The translations under genes and the position numbers were made by a program. The notes below the pieces were generated by a model. That model saw nothing but the letters and a program-made list of their open reading frames with translations. It made no database searches and was not told the DNA's origin. From Leptospira gomenensis (GTDB lineage Bacteria; Spirochaetota; Leptospiria; Leptospirales; Leptospiraceae), in NCBI RefSeq assembly GCF_004770155.1, contig NZ_RQFA01000033.1, positions 4,581 through 68,580 on the forward strand: a stretch of 64,000 nucleotides of DNA. The letters run 5' to 3'. Of this stretch, positions 18,460 to 33,510 are shown one piece after another. Numbering within the stretch: position 1 is the first letter of the stretch; each line of letters starts with the position of its first letter.

Positions 18460-19053
18460 TTGAAACGACTCGCTCTCGCCACCAACAACGCACATAAAGT
18501 CCGGGAAGTAAGTTCCATCTTATCGGAGTTAGGCGTTCTGATCCTGACTCCGAAGGAATTAAACGTCGATTTCCACGCGGAAGAAACCGGAACCACATTC
18601 TCGGAAAACGCCCTGATCAAAGCACGGGAATTGTATCGTATCACCTCTTTGCCGTCGATTGCGGACGATTCGGGAATTTGTGTCGCAGCCTTAAACGGAG
18701 AACCGGGGGTTTATTCCGCGCGTTTCGGAGGAGAAGGACGGAACGATCGGGATCGTGCGCTTTTACTTTTAGAAAAACTAAGAGCAGAGGTGGATCGAAA
18801 CGCGCACTACGCCTGTGTGATCGCCTACGTGGACGGGAACACGGAAAAAACATTCGAAGGCAAGTGTGAGGGGGTGATTTCGGAGGAATACGACTCCGAA
18901 GGCAAATACGGATTCGGCTACGATCCCGTATTCTTTTACCCTCCTTTCGGAAAACCGTTTTCTCAGGTTCCTGAAGAGAAAAAGAACTCGGTTTCCCATA
19001 GGAAAAAAGCCCTGGACGGGCTTTCGACTTTTCTCGAATCGTATTCCTTCTAA
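18460..19053 (+). CDS. rdgB: XTP/dITP diphosphatase (RdgB/HAM1 family)
   Basis: 197 residues from a TTG. This housekeeping enzyme hydrolyses deaminated purine nucleoside triphosphates (dITP, XTP) to monophosphates, keeping them out of DNA and RNA. The family motifs are present in order: ATNNAHKVREV at the N-terminus, EETGTTFSENALIKAR, IADDSGICVAALNGEPGVYS (catalytic Asp), and YGFGYDPVFF followed by KNSVSHRKKAL at the C-terminus. Length is normal. Cytoplasmic. Downstream is an AT-rich convergent gap with the nucleotide cyclase gene. Confidence 0.95.
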   Translation: MKRLALATNNAHKVREVSSILSELGVLILTPKELNVDFHAEETGTTFSENALIKARELYRITSLPSIADDSGICVAALNGEPGVYSARFGGEGRNDRDRALLLLEKLRAEVDRNAHYACVIAYVDGNTEKTFEGKCEGVISEEYDSEGKYGFGYDPVFFYPPFGKPFSQVPEEKKNSVSHRKKALDGLSTFLESYSF

Positions 19054-19086
19054 ACGTAAGATTCCCATCCGACTTTCGTTTTCGAA

Positions 19087-19104
19087 ATAAAATTATAATT
19101 TTAT
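19087..19104. repeat. 18-bp AT-only palindrome between convergent genes
   Basis: ATAAAATTATAATTTTAT is perfectly self-complementary and sits in the gap between rdgB (plus) and the cyclase gene (minus). A weak two-way terminator is possible, but the stem contains no G or C, so this is uncertain. Confidence 0.4.
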
Positions 19105-19184
19105 AATAAACTAAAATTCTAATTCCGATTTCATCGAAAACCGGCCATTTCCCGGACGAAGGCTCGAAAAAGGGAATAGCCCGT

Positions 19185-21389
19185 TTATATCGGAGCCCCC
19201 CAGGCGTCTCGGACCCCTTGTCGCATCGCCTGCTCGCATCGCAGGATATAAAGGTGTGCGGCCCGATCGTCCGAATAAATCTCCAAAACCTTTCTCATGT
19301 ATTCGATACAACTCTGAAAATCCTGCTTCATATATTCCAGAACCGCTTTTTCAAAGATCGGCTTTGTATATAATTTGAGCTCTAAAACCTCGGATTCCGT
19401 TCCGTCCATGATTTCATAGACGCAGAGGTGATCGCTTTTTCCCTTCACGGTGATCGAATCCAAAAGGCGGTAGTTATATTTGTCCGGATCCGGAAGACGA
19501 TACATGGTCTGTTCGCTGATTATGATTTTAGAGCCGTAAATTTTGGTCAGTCCTTCGATCCTGGAAGAAACGTTCACCGCGTCCGAGATCACGGTTCCTT
19601 CCATCCTTTCGTCGCTTCCGATCGTACCCAATATCATTTTTCCGTAATGTATTCCGATTCCGATCAGGATCGGCGCGTAATTGGATTTCATACGATATTG
19701 GTTGTAAGTGATGAGATAATTCTGCATTTCTATGGCGGCGTCCACCGCGTTTTCCGGACTTTCCTGAAACAACGCCATAATCCCGTCTCCGAGATACTTA
19801 TCGATATAACCCGAATGGGATTGGATGATAGGATTCATCCGTTTCAGATAGGAATTGATAAAATTGAAATTCTCCTCCGGCGTCATTTTTTCGGATAGTT
19901 CAGTGAAGGAACGGATATCCGAAAACATGACCGACATTTCCTTTTCTATCTGATCTCCGAGGCTTACGTCCAAAATGGAATGTTTTCCTAGGTTGTTCAA
20001 AAATTCCCGGGGAACGAATCTCGCATAGGAAGTATAGAGTTTGGTCAATTCTTCGTTTTTATTATAGAGTTGTTCGTTTAACAATTCGGTTTTGGAATGG
20101 ACCTGCGAAAAACGGATCGAAAGCGAAAACGCGATGGAAAAAAGAAAAAGCAGAAAGCCGACTTCCATAACGGAGTTCTGATTTATATAACCCATATAGG
20201 AGAAAAAACCGTGCAAAATGCTGAAAAATAAAATCGTAAAACCCACCAGGAGAACCTTACCTTCGTTTTTATACCGGTCGAGGTTCCGAAGAGTATGATA
20301 AAAACCGTATACGATCGATATGAAAATATTCACGATCGCAAGAGGAAGTAGATTCTTCCAGAACAAACCGACGTAAAAATACTCCTTCGTCTCGGATAAA
20401 ATGGGAACGAAAGAAAGCACGAAACATACGTAAATCAAGGAAGGTAATATCATGAAAAATTTCGAAATCGGAGAAAGCAAAGAACGGAAGAAGGTATGAA
20501 AGAAAAGGATCATAAAAACGGAAAATAAAATGATCCCCGTTCCGTTCAGAAATTGATTCAGCCAGGCGTTATTATAAAACCAATACGTTACCGTTCTGTA
20601 ACCGAGCGTTTGTACTCCCGCGAGAATACATAAAACTCCGAAGTAAAGATAATGTTTCTCCGATTTTCTCACCGAATAGAAAAGTATATGATATAAACCG
20701 CAAAAGACGAAAAAACCGAAAAGTATGGAGGCCCAGATCAGATGCAGATTGAACCTGCGTTTGATATTCTCCTCCGATCCTATAAAAAAATCGGTCAACG
20801 CGAAACCGCCCAATCCTCCCGCGCTTCGAACCCGCACCGCGATCGAATTCGGAGTTCCGACCTTAAGAAGCGAAGAATCGACCGTATAAACGTCGTTTCT
20901 CGTATCGGATTCCAAAAGGTTACCGCTTTCCGAAATCTTCCCCTTTTTTCCGATCAACACACCGTTAACGAAAAACTCGTGGGCGTTTTCGATATAAGGG
21001 ATCATGATCGCGACGTTTTTACCGCGAAACTCCTCCGAAAGAACGAAGTTCATACGAAACCATCCGACTCCGTCGTAATCGTAACCTTCGAGATGCCAAC
21101 TTTTCGCGGCTTCGAATAGATTCCAGTGTGTGTGAAAATAGTCGGACGCGGAAAAAGCGGCGTTATCGGAAGGTTTAAAATACCACTTCCCGTTCATCGA
21201 ATAGTCTTGGTCCGACTTTTCAATCCTCAAATTTCCGAGTTCCACCTGCGCATTCAATTCATCGGAAGGAATCACCGATAAAAACGTAACGGACCAGAAA
21301 AGAATAAGGGAAATCGATCTATTAAAAATCTTAAATACGGTCCTTAAAAATCCGTTTTTTTTCCTGAAATGAAATGGATGTGAATTCAT
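19185..21389 (-). CDS. 7TM receptor with class III adenylate/guanylate cyclase domain
   Basis: 734 residues. After an N-terminal signal segment (about residues 25 to 45) comes a periplasmic 7TMR-DISM-like sensor region (about 50 to 190; LRIEKSDQDYSMNGKWYF, then FRMNFVLSEEF), then seven hydrophobic helices (about 200 to 415), a short helical linker, and a class III cyclase domain (about 460 to 650). The two metal-binding Asp residues are in MFSDIRSFTELSE and YLGDGIMALF. The Lys in YIDKYLG and Asp in ISDAVNVSSR fit ATP as substrate. The last 80 residues are helical. It probably makes cAMP in response to an envelope or external ligand. The gene stands alone, with a 427-base gap upstream. Confidence 0.9.
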   Translation of the reverse strand: MNSHPFHFRKKNGFLRTVFKIFNRSISLILFWSVTFLSVIPSDELNAQVELGNLRIEKSDQDYSMNGKWYFKPSDNAAFSASDYFHTHWNLFEAAKSWHLEGYDYDGVGWFRMNFVLSEEFRGKNVAIMIPYIENAHEFFVNGVLIGKKGKISESGNLLESDTRNDVYTVDSSLLKVGTPNSIAVRVRSAGGLGGFALTDFFIGSEENIKRRFNLHLIWASILFGFFVFCGLYHILFYSVRKSEKHYLYFGVLCILAGVQTLGYRTVTYWFYNNAWLNQFLNGTGIILFSVFMILFFHTFFRSLLSPISKFFMILPSLIYVCFVLSFVPILSETKEYFYVGLFWKNLLPLAIVNIFISIVYGFYHTLRNLDRYKNEGKVLLVGFTILFFSILHGFFSYMGYINQNSVMEVGFLLFLFSIAFSLSIRFSQVHSKTELLNEQLYNKNEELTKLYTSYARFVPREFLNNLGKHSILDVSLGDQIEKEMSVMFSDIRSFTELSEKMTPEENFNFINSYLKRMNPIIQSHSGYIDKYLGDGIMALFQESPENAVDAAIEMQNYLITYNQYRMKSNYAPILIGIGIHYGKMILGTIGSDERMEGTVISDAVNVSSRIEGLTKIYGSKIIISEQTMYRLPDPDKYNYRLLDSITVKGKSDHLCVYEIMDGTESEVLELKLYTKPIFEKAVLEYMKQDFQSCIEYMRKVLEIYSDDRAAHLYILRCEQAMRQGVRDAWGAPI

Positions 21390-21749
21390 GATGTTTGTTT
21401 ATTCCGTAAAGTCCCGCGAATTAGGGGGAAGTCGCGGAAGCCGATCAATTTCATACTACGTGTTTTGCTAATACGAAATCGATGTTTCCCCGTTTAATAA
21501 ACTACAATAGGTTCAGCATAAAAGCGACTGCATTTATAAATGAGTTCCGAACAGATTCGATTTCGGTTTAACAATTATAAGAATCCATTCCTCTAAAACG
21601 AAAAACGATAAATGACTCGGTGTCGCTTCGACTACGCCGAAGAAAGGATTCGAATCGACGACGGAATTTAAGGAGATAGGATTTTAAACGATGCGGATCG
21701 TAGATCCAAACGATATAACGGAATCGAAATTATAAGAAAGAGCCGGAAG
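21390..21749. other. Non-coding gap upstream of the cyclase gene
   Basis: The gene-free stretch runs from 21390 to 21816. Its right end holds the ABC-F terminator (21750..21771); the rest has no open frame with coding character on either strand. It is AT-rich near 21460..21600 and presumably holds the minus-strand promoter of the cyclase gene. I found no repeat, tRNA or riboswitch-like structure in it. Confidence 0.4.
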
Positions 21750-21771
21750 AAAAATCGGATTCCGATTTTTT
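21750..21771 (-). terminator. Intrinsic terminator of the ABC-F gene
   Basis: A perfect palindrome with one central base (AAAAATCGGATTCCGATTTT, running on into more T) gives a 9-bp stem and a 3-base loop, with T-runs on both strands. It lies 46 bases past the stop of the minus-strand ABC-F gene. It could also work for the plus strand, but no plus-strand gene ends here. Confidence 0.65.
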
Positions 21772-21816
21772 AATGCGAAATGAGCCGACCCGTTTCGTCG
21801 AATCGGCCGAAGGATT

Positions 21817-23451
<1,635 letters not shown>

Positions 23452-23561
23452 ATGGAAATACCTGCCAGGGGAGAATCATGACCATGATTTTCAAACTAGG
23501 GTTTTTTGCCAAGAAAAAGGAGAATTAAGAAGTTCTGAAATTCTACCGAAAGGTACAAGGT

Positions 23562-25421
<1,860 letters not shown>

Positions 25422-25425
25422 AAAA

Positions 25426-25503
25426 GGGAATTCCGGCCCCGCTGCCGGAATTCCTACGAAAATCCGCCGAAGAATTCCGCTTGACCGATTCGGGAATTCT
25501 TCG
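25426..25503. repeat. Two tandem hairpins sharing a GGAATTCC core
   Basis: First hairpin: GGAATTCCGG (25427..25436) pairs with CCGGAATTCC (25445..25454) across an 8-base loop, starting 5 bases after the OmpA-protein stop codon. Second: CGAAGAATTCC (25468..25478) pairs with GGAATTCTTCG (25493..25503) across 14 bases. Neither is followed by a T-run. The arms of one can pair with those of the other, so alternative folds are possible. This may be a 3' stabilising structure, a weak terminator, or a leader element of the PBP1A gene. Confidence 0.5.
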
Positions 25504-25586
25504 CTTCCGATTCGATTTCTAATACTTTACAAAGCGGACTCGGTTTCTATCCTATTTCCCGGGGATCGTTCGATCCGAGGAAACTC

Positions 25587-28016
25587 ATGACGTCAAACAG
25601 CGGAAAAATTCTCACCCTTCTCCAATCCTTCTTAGGAACGATTAGAAAACTTTTTACTTTTTTGAAAATCCATTGGAGGCCGTTGTTTCGATACGGAAGT
25701 ATCGCCGCGCTCGCGATCGTTTCCTTTTTGATCGGGGGTTCGTACGTGGTTTGGTTGACCAAAAAAGAGGAAGTGGTCGCCAATCTCGATAAATTCAAAA
25801 ACGAAGTCACCAACTACTACGAGGTCAGTCAGATCCGCCCCATCCGTATCTTGGATAGAAACGGAAAATTGATCGGGGAATTCTCGAGAAGAAAATTCAA
25901 ACCGATCCGCACGGACAATCTCAAAGAACACGGAAACATCGTCTGGGCGTTGTTGTCTTCGGAGGATCGGGAATTCTACAACCATCACGGAGTCAATTAC
26001 ACCGCTCTGTTGCGCGCGTTGATCATAAATCTGACCACGTTCCAAAAACAAGGCGGCTCGACGATCACGCAACAGCTCGCCAAACTCACGTTAGATCTAG
26101 GAGCGCGCAACGTATTCAATAAAATTACGGAATTCTACTGTACTTTCTATCTGGAAAGTCAGTTCGACAAGAACACGATCCTATCCATGTATCTAAACAG
26201 GATTTTTTTGGGCGAAGGTAATACCGGGGTCGAGGAAGCGAGCCGTTATTATTTCAACAAAGCCGCGGCCGAACTGACTCCGGCGGAAGCGGCGATGCTC
26301 GTGGGAATCATTCCCGCCCCTTCCAATTATAATCCCGTTCGTAGTCTCAAGATCGCCTTAAAAAGACAGAAACTCGTGTTGTTTCCTATGGGTGAAAATC
26401 CGCAACTTCATCCGGTTCCTTCCAAAGTCGAAAGGAATTTTTCGCAGAAAGTGGACGCGAATATTAAGAAATTTAAATCCTTTTACAAGGTGGAAGTGGC
26501 CAAAGACGGGGAGAAGGAATTCTACTCTTCCGATATCGCGAGATACGGCTTCGACAAAGACTTCACCGTAAACCTAGCCCCCGACTTCAACTACGGAATC
26601 CGTCAACATATCCTGGATACGTTTTCGGAGATAGACATAGAAACCAGGGGAATGAACGTATACACCACTTTGGATTACGACAAACAGGACGCGGCCGAAA
26701 AATCTCTACGAGACGGAATCGAATCCGTCCGTAAAAAATTGAACGAGGTAAAATCACTCTATCTAAAAAAGGGGGATAACGAAGAGGCCAGAATTCAACA
26801 ATCGATCATAGACAACATGAACGGCTCTCTCATGTCTATCAATCCTGGAAACGGATATATCGAAGCGATGGTAGGTAGTTACAAAATTTCTAATATATTC
26901 AGACTCAACCGTGCGGTTTCCACTCTGCGACAGCCCGGTTCCACGATCAAAGGTCTGGTTTATGCGCTGGCTTTCGAAAATAGGATCATCACCCCGTCAT
27001 CCAAAGTTGTGGACGAAGAGATCAATATCCGAGGTTATTCCCCGAAAAACTGGTACAAAGGTTATAAGGGCGAGGTAACGGCGAGGATCGCGTTCGCACA
27101 ATCGATCAATACGATTGCTGTAAAATTGTTAAACGAAGTCGGAGTCGGCACCTTTTTGGAAAAGATCTCCGCGATTTTAGACATCGATAAGGCTACGCTC
27201 GAAAGGAGGTTCCAGCCGAATCTCTCCCTCGCGCTCGGTTCCGGCGAACTGTCTCCGATGGAGTTGGCCCTGGTCTACGCCACGATCGCCAACGGAGGGA
27301 AAAAAGTGACTCCGATCCAAATTTTGAGAATCACCGATTTCGAAGGCAGCGAAATGTTCTCGGCTCCCGTAAAAGATCCGGAGGAAGCGGTTCAGATTCT
27401 GGATCCCGTGGCCTGTGCGGAAACGATCAACTTGATGCAGGCCGTATTGAGCGAACAAGGTACGATGAAGTTGAAACTCAAAGAAGAAGATGCGTTTCCG
27501 ATGGGCGGTAAAACGGGAACCGTCCAATCCCCCAAAGAAGCGCGTAAAAAATGGGGAAATCGCAAAGGGGTTCGAGACGCCTGGTTTGCGGGAATCAATC
27601 CGGATCTGGTCACTACGGTCTGGATCGGAAACGACATCGGCGCTCCTTTCGAAGGTTCAGGCTCCGCGATCAGCGGAAACATCTGGTTCCGCTTTGCAAG
27701 TTACGTCGCGCGAAATATCGGCTTTTCGGAAACGTTGATCAAACCGTTTAACGGCGATTTTGTGAAAGTGGACGTTTGTGGAGACACCGGACTACTTCTA
27801 CATCCGTCCGTCGTCTGCGCACATCCTCTTTACGGACAATACTATTATATCGGGGAACAACCCGAGGCTCCCGCGGGTGCGACGGTTTCCGCCGAACCTT
27901 CCCAAGATGAGATCAAAACCGAGGAATCGAGAGGAACGACTCCGAACTCGGAGGACGGAGACGGAGATTCAGTGGAGCTGGAACTTCCCGAAGTTAAAGA
28001 TAATCCGTCAAACTAG
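25587..28016 (+). CDS. mrcA: Bifunctional penicillin-binding protein 1A
   Basis: 809 residues. A cytoplasmic N-terminus and one TM helix (about 37 to 57) precede a glycosyltransferase-51 domain with SSEDREF (catalytic Glu126) and QGGSTITQQ (155 to 163). The transpeptidase domain has the three penicillin-binding motifs: STIK with nucleophile Ser452, SIN at Ser506 to Asn508, and KTG at 642 to 644. It polymerises glycan strands from lipid II and cross-links them in the periplasm. The tail after about residue 770 is acidic and low-complexity (EDGDGDSVELELPEV). Its 3' end overlaps the convergent binding-protein gene by 23 bases. Confidence 0.93.
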   Translation: MTSNSGKILTLLQSFLGTIRKLFTFLKIHWRPLFRYGSIAALAIVSFLIGGSYVVWLTKKEEVVANLDKFKNEVTNYYEVSQIRPIRILDRNGKLIGEFSRRKFKPIRTDNLKEHGNIVWALLSSEDREFYNHHGVNYTALLRALIINLTTFQKQGGSTITQQLAKLTLDLGARNVFNKITEFYCTFYLESQFDKNTILSMYLNRIFLGEGNTGVEEASRYYFNKAAAELTPAEAAMLVGIIPAPSNYNPVRSLKIALKRQKLVLFPMGENPQLHPVPSKVERNFSQKVDANIKKFKSFYKVEVAKDGEKEFYSSDIARYGFDKDFTVNLAPDFNYGIRQHILDTFSEIDIETRGMNVYTTLDYDKQDAAEKSLRDGIESVRKKLNEVKSLYLKKGDNEEARIQQSIIDNMNGSLMSINPGNGYIEAMVGSYKISNIFRLNRAVSTLRQPGSTIKGLVYALAFENRIITPSSKVVDEEINIRGYSPKNWYKGYKGEVTARIAFAQSINTIAVKLLNEVGVGTFLEKISAILDIDKATLERRFQPNLSLALGSGELSPMELALVYATIANGGKKVTPIQILRITDFEGSEMFSAPVKDPEEAVQILDPVACAETINLMQAVLSEQGTMKLKLKEEDAFPMGGKTGTVQSPKEARKKWGNRKGVRDAWFAGINPDLVTTVWIGNDIGAPFEGSGSAISGNIWFRFASYVARNIGFSETLIKPFNGDFVKVDVCGDTGLLLHPSVVCAHPLYGQYYYIGEQPEAPAGATVSAEPSQDEIKTEESRGTTPNSEDGDGDSVELELPEVKDNPSN

Positions 28017-29558
28017 GATATAGTTTAGATTTTTCTGATATTAGAAATGTCTCATGCGGAGACCAAAGAAAAATCCAAGGAACCTCCCGCAGTAGAATTT
28101 TCAGGGCTTCCGAAATTTCCGATTCCGGATCGAGGGAATCGGAAATCCTCGCCTTTTCGAACAGCGCCTCCAATTCGGCTCGTTCGTAATGCGCTCTGTT
28201 TCCGCCGTTGCCCTTGTCTTTTCCGGAAAACAAAGGATCGATAAAATTCCAAGCCCCCGGCAGATCCGCATACCAAAACAATAACGTTAAGTCTCCTTTA
28301 TTCTCCGCGTTTTCCTTGTAAAGAGCGGCCTTTTCCATCGGACGAAGTTTCACTTTTAAACCTAACTCTTTTAAAAACCCGACGATCGCCGCTCCGTTGG
28401 CGTTGTTTTCGTCGTCTCCTCGCATTCTAAAATCGATTTCCCGTTCCAGGATTCGAGGATAACAGGAGGAACGTTTCAGATACTCCTTGGCCGCGTCGAG
28501 GGAAACTTCCCTTTCGGGACGATTTTCGCTTCCGCTTTTGGAAAAAAGTTTTTTCATAATGGAAGTTGTAATATGGACCGGAGGAATAGGACCGACCGTC
28601 CGATCCGCATTTCCTTCCAACAATTTTTCCACGATCAAATCCGGATCGACCGCCGCGTTAAGCGCCTTTCTAAACGGAAGATCGAAACAAGGTTCGTTCG
28701 CCCGTATGGCCACGTATTGAACCCCTCCTCCTTTTCGGAACGCGAGATTTTCGGATCGTATGTTCGGATTACGGAGCAGAAAATTCGGAAGACGCATCAG
28801 ATCCATTCTTCCCTTGGAAAAAAGGAAAAGACCCGTGGAAGCGGAAGATAAAATTCTCAGTCGGATTTTTTTGGGGAGAGGTTCGCCTCGCCAATGGGGA
28901 TTCCTTTCCAAAAGGACGTAATTGTTCTTTTTCCATTCCTTAAGGACGTATTTCCCGGGTTTCGGATACGTTACTATATCATTATTTTCTAATGTTTCCA
29001 GGGACGCCGGTTTCGGCTCCGAATCGCCGGGCCGCCTGCAACAAACGATCCCGGCCGGAGGAAGGGAAAGAGCATCCACCGCTTGTCTCAATCCTCCCGA
29101 TATCCTCAATTCTAAATCCTTTTCACCGATTACGTTCACTTCCTTCAAAAAGGAATAACGAATTTTTCTCGGCCCCGCAGTGTTTCTCAATCGATCCAGG
29201 GATTCTTTGACGTGCCGCGCACCGAGTTCGGTTCCGTCGGACAAAGAATGAGATCGCAGACTCAATCGTAAGGAACGGATTTCTCCGGAGCCTTCCAGCC
29301 GATGAGATCGTACGAGTTGATACGCCGGTTTTCCTTCCGGAGTTTTTTGAAACAGAAACGGATATAAAAATTTTCCGAGCGTTCGCGAAGATAGATCCGT
29401 AGCGAACAACGGATCCAAACTGATAGGATCGGAAGGCAGGGAAAGAATCAATTCTTCCGGATCGGCGTCGCTTGGGGCACAAGCGGAAAAAAGAAGGGAC
29501 AAAAGGAGGATTCCTGTAAAAAAGGGTAGAGAAGTATTCAAAAGACGATTCCGTTCCA

Positions 29559-29559
<1 letters not shown>
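27994..29559 (-). CDS. Extracellular solute-binding lipoprotein, family 5 (oligopeptide/nickel type)
   Basis: 521 residues from the TTG at 29559; another TTG at codon 7 (29541) is equally possible. The signal peptide ends LLFSAC, a good lipobox. The sequence has the SBP_bac_5 layout: an N-terminal lobe with LILSLPSDPISLDPLF and TLGKFLYPFLF, then the RNPHWRGEPLPKKIRLRIL stretch typical of DppA/OppA, then FRKALNAAVD. These proteins bind peptides, opines or metals and hand them to an ABC importer; no permease or ATPase partner lies nearby. The 5' end meets the start of the MsbA-like gene head to head, and the 3' end overlaps the PBP1A gene. Confidence 0.85.
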
Positions 29560-31448
<1,889 letters not shown>

Positions 31449-31471
31449 TTTCAGAATATTCAATTTTTAGA

Positions 31472-32527
31472 ATGAAATCGTTCAACCTTTTTTCCCTCTT
31501 TCAAACGATCCTATTCCCGCTTTTATACGCCCTTTCCTTTTTGTATCGCGGCCTCTTCTGGTTGGACCGTAAATCGACCTCGAAAAAAAGACTTCCGGGA
31601 GCGTTTGTGATCAGTGTGGGAAATCTTTCGATGGGCGGAACCGGGAAAACGCCGTTTTCGATTTTTCTCGCCAAACTCATCCATCGGGAGTTTCCCGAAA
31701 TCCCGATCGTCGTCCTCTCGCGAGGTTACGGTTCCACGGGATCGAAGAACGGGTTGAGGGTCACCATCAAATCCACGCCGAGGGAAGCGGGGGACGAGCC
31801 CTTGCTTTTAAAAAAACATCTTCCGTTCGCAGAAATTTGGATCGGAAAGGATCGTTATTCCGCGTTTGTTCGTTTTAAAAAAGAATATCTTTCTCGTGAG
31901 AAAACGATCGTAATTTTGGACGACGGATTCCAACATCACGTGCTCGACCGGGACGTAGATATCGTACTTTTGGATTCGAGTAAAATTCATAAGGAGCGAT
32001 TTTTAATTCCGGCAGGAAATTTAAGGGAACCGATTTCTTCTCTTTCCAGGGCGGATTGGATCGTATTCTCCAAATATGAAACTTCTGCGGAGCGGACGAT
32101 TCAGAACGTTAAGAGAGGTTTTTCGGGAGACGTACTTCGGTTTACTTCCGAGCCGGGAAAGTTGTTATCGCCGGAGTTGACGGTGGATTCGCCCAGGTTG
32201 TTGTACGGTAAAAAAGTGTACGCGTTTACGGGAATCGGAAATCCCGAGGTTTTTTTTTCCATGATCCGAGGATTTCATCCCGTTTTTCTGGAAACCAGGA
32301 CGTTTCGAGATCATCATTCTTATACGATGGAAGACGAAGCGGCATTGAGAACTATCTCTAAAAATTTCGATTATCTTATATGCACCGAAAAGGATTTGAT
32401 AAAACTTTCTCAACCTCCCGAAAATTTGCGAACCCTCTTTTTAGAAAGTAAATTGGATAAGGAAGAACGTTTGTTGTCCTCGCTCCGGGAGCGGATCGCT
32501 GCCTGGAGAAAAGAAGATCGTAGTTAA
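31472..32527 (+). CDS. lpxK: Tetraacyldisaccharide 4'-kinase
   Basis: 351 residues. The enzyme phosphorylates the 4' position of the lipid A disaccharide at the inner membrane. An N-terminal hydrophobic helix (about 8 to 25) anchors it. The Walker A motif is GGTGKTPFS (about 54 to 62), preceded by ISVGNLSM; VVLSRGYGS and the DDGFQHHVLDRD catalytic segment are typical of LpxK. Near the C-terminus AFTGIGNPEVFFSM and FRDHHSYT are also family hallmarks. It starts 23 bases after the MsbA-like gene, the classic msbA-lpxK order. Confidence 0.95.
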   Translation: MKSFNLFSLFQTILFPLLYALSFLYRGLFWLDRKSTSKKRLPGAFVISVGNLSMGGTGKTPFSIFLAKLIHREFPEIPIVVLSRGYGSTGSKNGLRVTIKSTPREAGDEPLLLKKHLPFAEIWIGKDRYSAFVRFKKEYLSREKTIVILDDGFQHHVLDRDVDIVLLDSSKIHKERFLIPAGNLREPISSLSRADWIVFSKYETSAERTIQNVKRGFSGDVLRFTSEPGKLLSPELTVDSPRLLYGKKVYAFTGIGNPEVFFSMIRGFHPVFLETRTFRDHHSYTMEDEAALRTISKNFDYLICTEKDLIKLSQPPENLRTLFLESKLDKEERLLSSLRERIAAWRKEDRS

Positions 32528-32692
32528 GCCGTTCACTCGATCTTAGATTGTTTTCTGTCTGTCCTATCCGTTTTGGTTTGTCCTATCGTCGTCGGAAATA
32601 CAAGCGCAATCTTTGTCGGAATTATCGATAACAATCGAAATATTTTTGCCCGAACACGTGACATTCGATCGTTGTATGGAACCGACCAAAGT

Positions 32693-33232
32693 ATGGGCGT
32701 ATTAGTATTAAGTTCGGATCATACGATCGATTCCGTTTTGCGGGAAAGAGAAAGCGAAATCGTGACGTTGCTGGTTCCGGAAGAAACCCTTTCGTTGTAT
32801 CCGGAAGAAGATCGAAAGGATCTTCCCAAGCGAATTCCGGGGTTATTGGCAATCTATGGAAAATATATGACGTCCATCCCTCGTATCGGAAAAAAAGCGG
32901 GGAGAACATTGTACCAACCGAGCGAAGGTAAGAAGAAGATGGTCCGGATCAACGTGAGATTGAATTCCGGAACTTGGTCGTTTTTGGGGATGTTGGCTCA
33001 CGTACACGGAGTCTCCCGTTGTTTTTTATTTAATTATTTGTTATCATTGGATAGAGTCGGAGTCGGGGAATCTATCGTACTAACAATGAACGATGGAGGT
33101 CCAACATTTCACCGCAACTACAGTTATATCCTCCACCTCGATCTACAAAATAATCGAATCACACGCAGCCTAAAATGCCAACCGGAATCAACTTTCTATG
33201 TAATCGATTATCTGGATTGGTTCGACCCATAA
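32693..33232 (+). CDS. DUF1564 family protein (Leptospira-specific)
   Basis: 179 residues from the ATG at 32693. An upstream in-frame extension of 40 codons has no counterpart in the family as I know it. Hallmarks of DUF1564 are [14 protein letters not shown] near the N-terminus, [33 protein letters not shown], and [21 protein letters not shown]. The family is found, as far as I know, only in Leptospira and often in several copies. Its function is unknown; a ribbon-helix-helix-like DNA-binding role has been a guess for such short basic proteins, but nothing here proves it. It has no obvious partner in the adjoining genes. Confidence 0.85.
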   Translation: MGVLVLSSDHTIDSVLRERESEIVTLLVPEETLSLYPEEDRKDLPKRIPGLLAIYGKYMTSIPRIGKKAGRTLYQPSEGKKKMVRINVRLNSGTWSFLGMLAHVHGVSRCFLFNYLLSLDRVGVGESIVLTMNDGGPTFHRNYSYILHLDLQNNRITRSLKCQPESTFYVIDYLDWFDP

Positions 33233-33510
33233 ACACAGAGAATTTCCCGAGCCACAAAACACGAAAAATCGAATCGCAAAATCGAACCGAAAAATTTTCG
33301 GCCGTCCAAACACGCCCCGGCGATTCATTTGATAAATTGCAAAGACAACTTTGTTTTCCGAAAAATTCCTTTCTTTTTCCTTATTTCTAACACCGTTAAA
33401 AAAACTAAATCGAATTGCATGAATCAACGATTGTGTTACGATTCCTAATACGAACGGGGCATCGGTCGGATTCCCGCTCTGATAAAATTTTAATTTCAAC
33501 CGAATCAAGC

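Noticed and set aside
32573..32692. Longer N-terminus of the DUF1564 protein
   Set aside because: The extra 40 codons do not match the family and there is no good start signal; the ATG at 32693 fits the family start.
33287..33301. Palindrome CCGAAAAATTTTCGG downstream of the DUF1564 gene as a terminator
   Set aside because: Stem is short and AT-rich and no T-run follows; not enough to assign a function.
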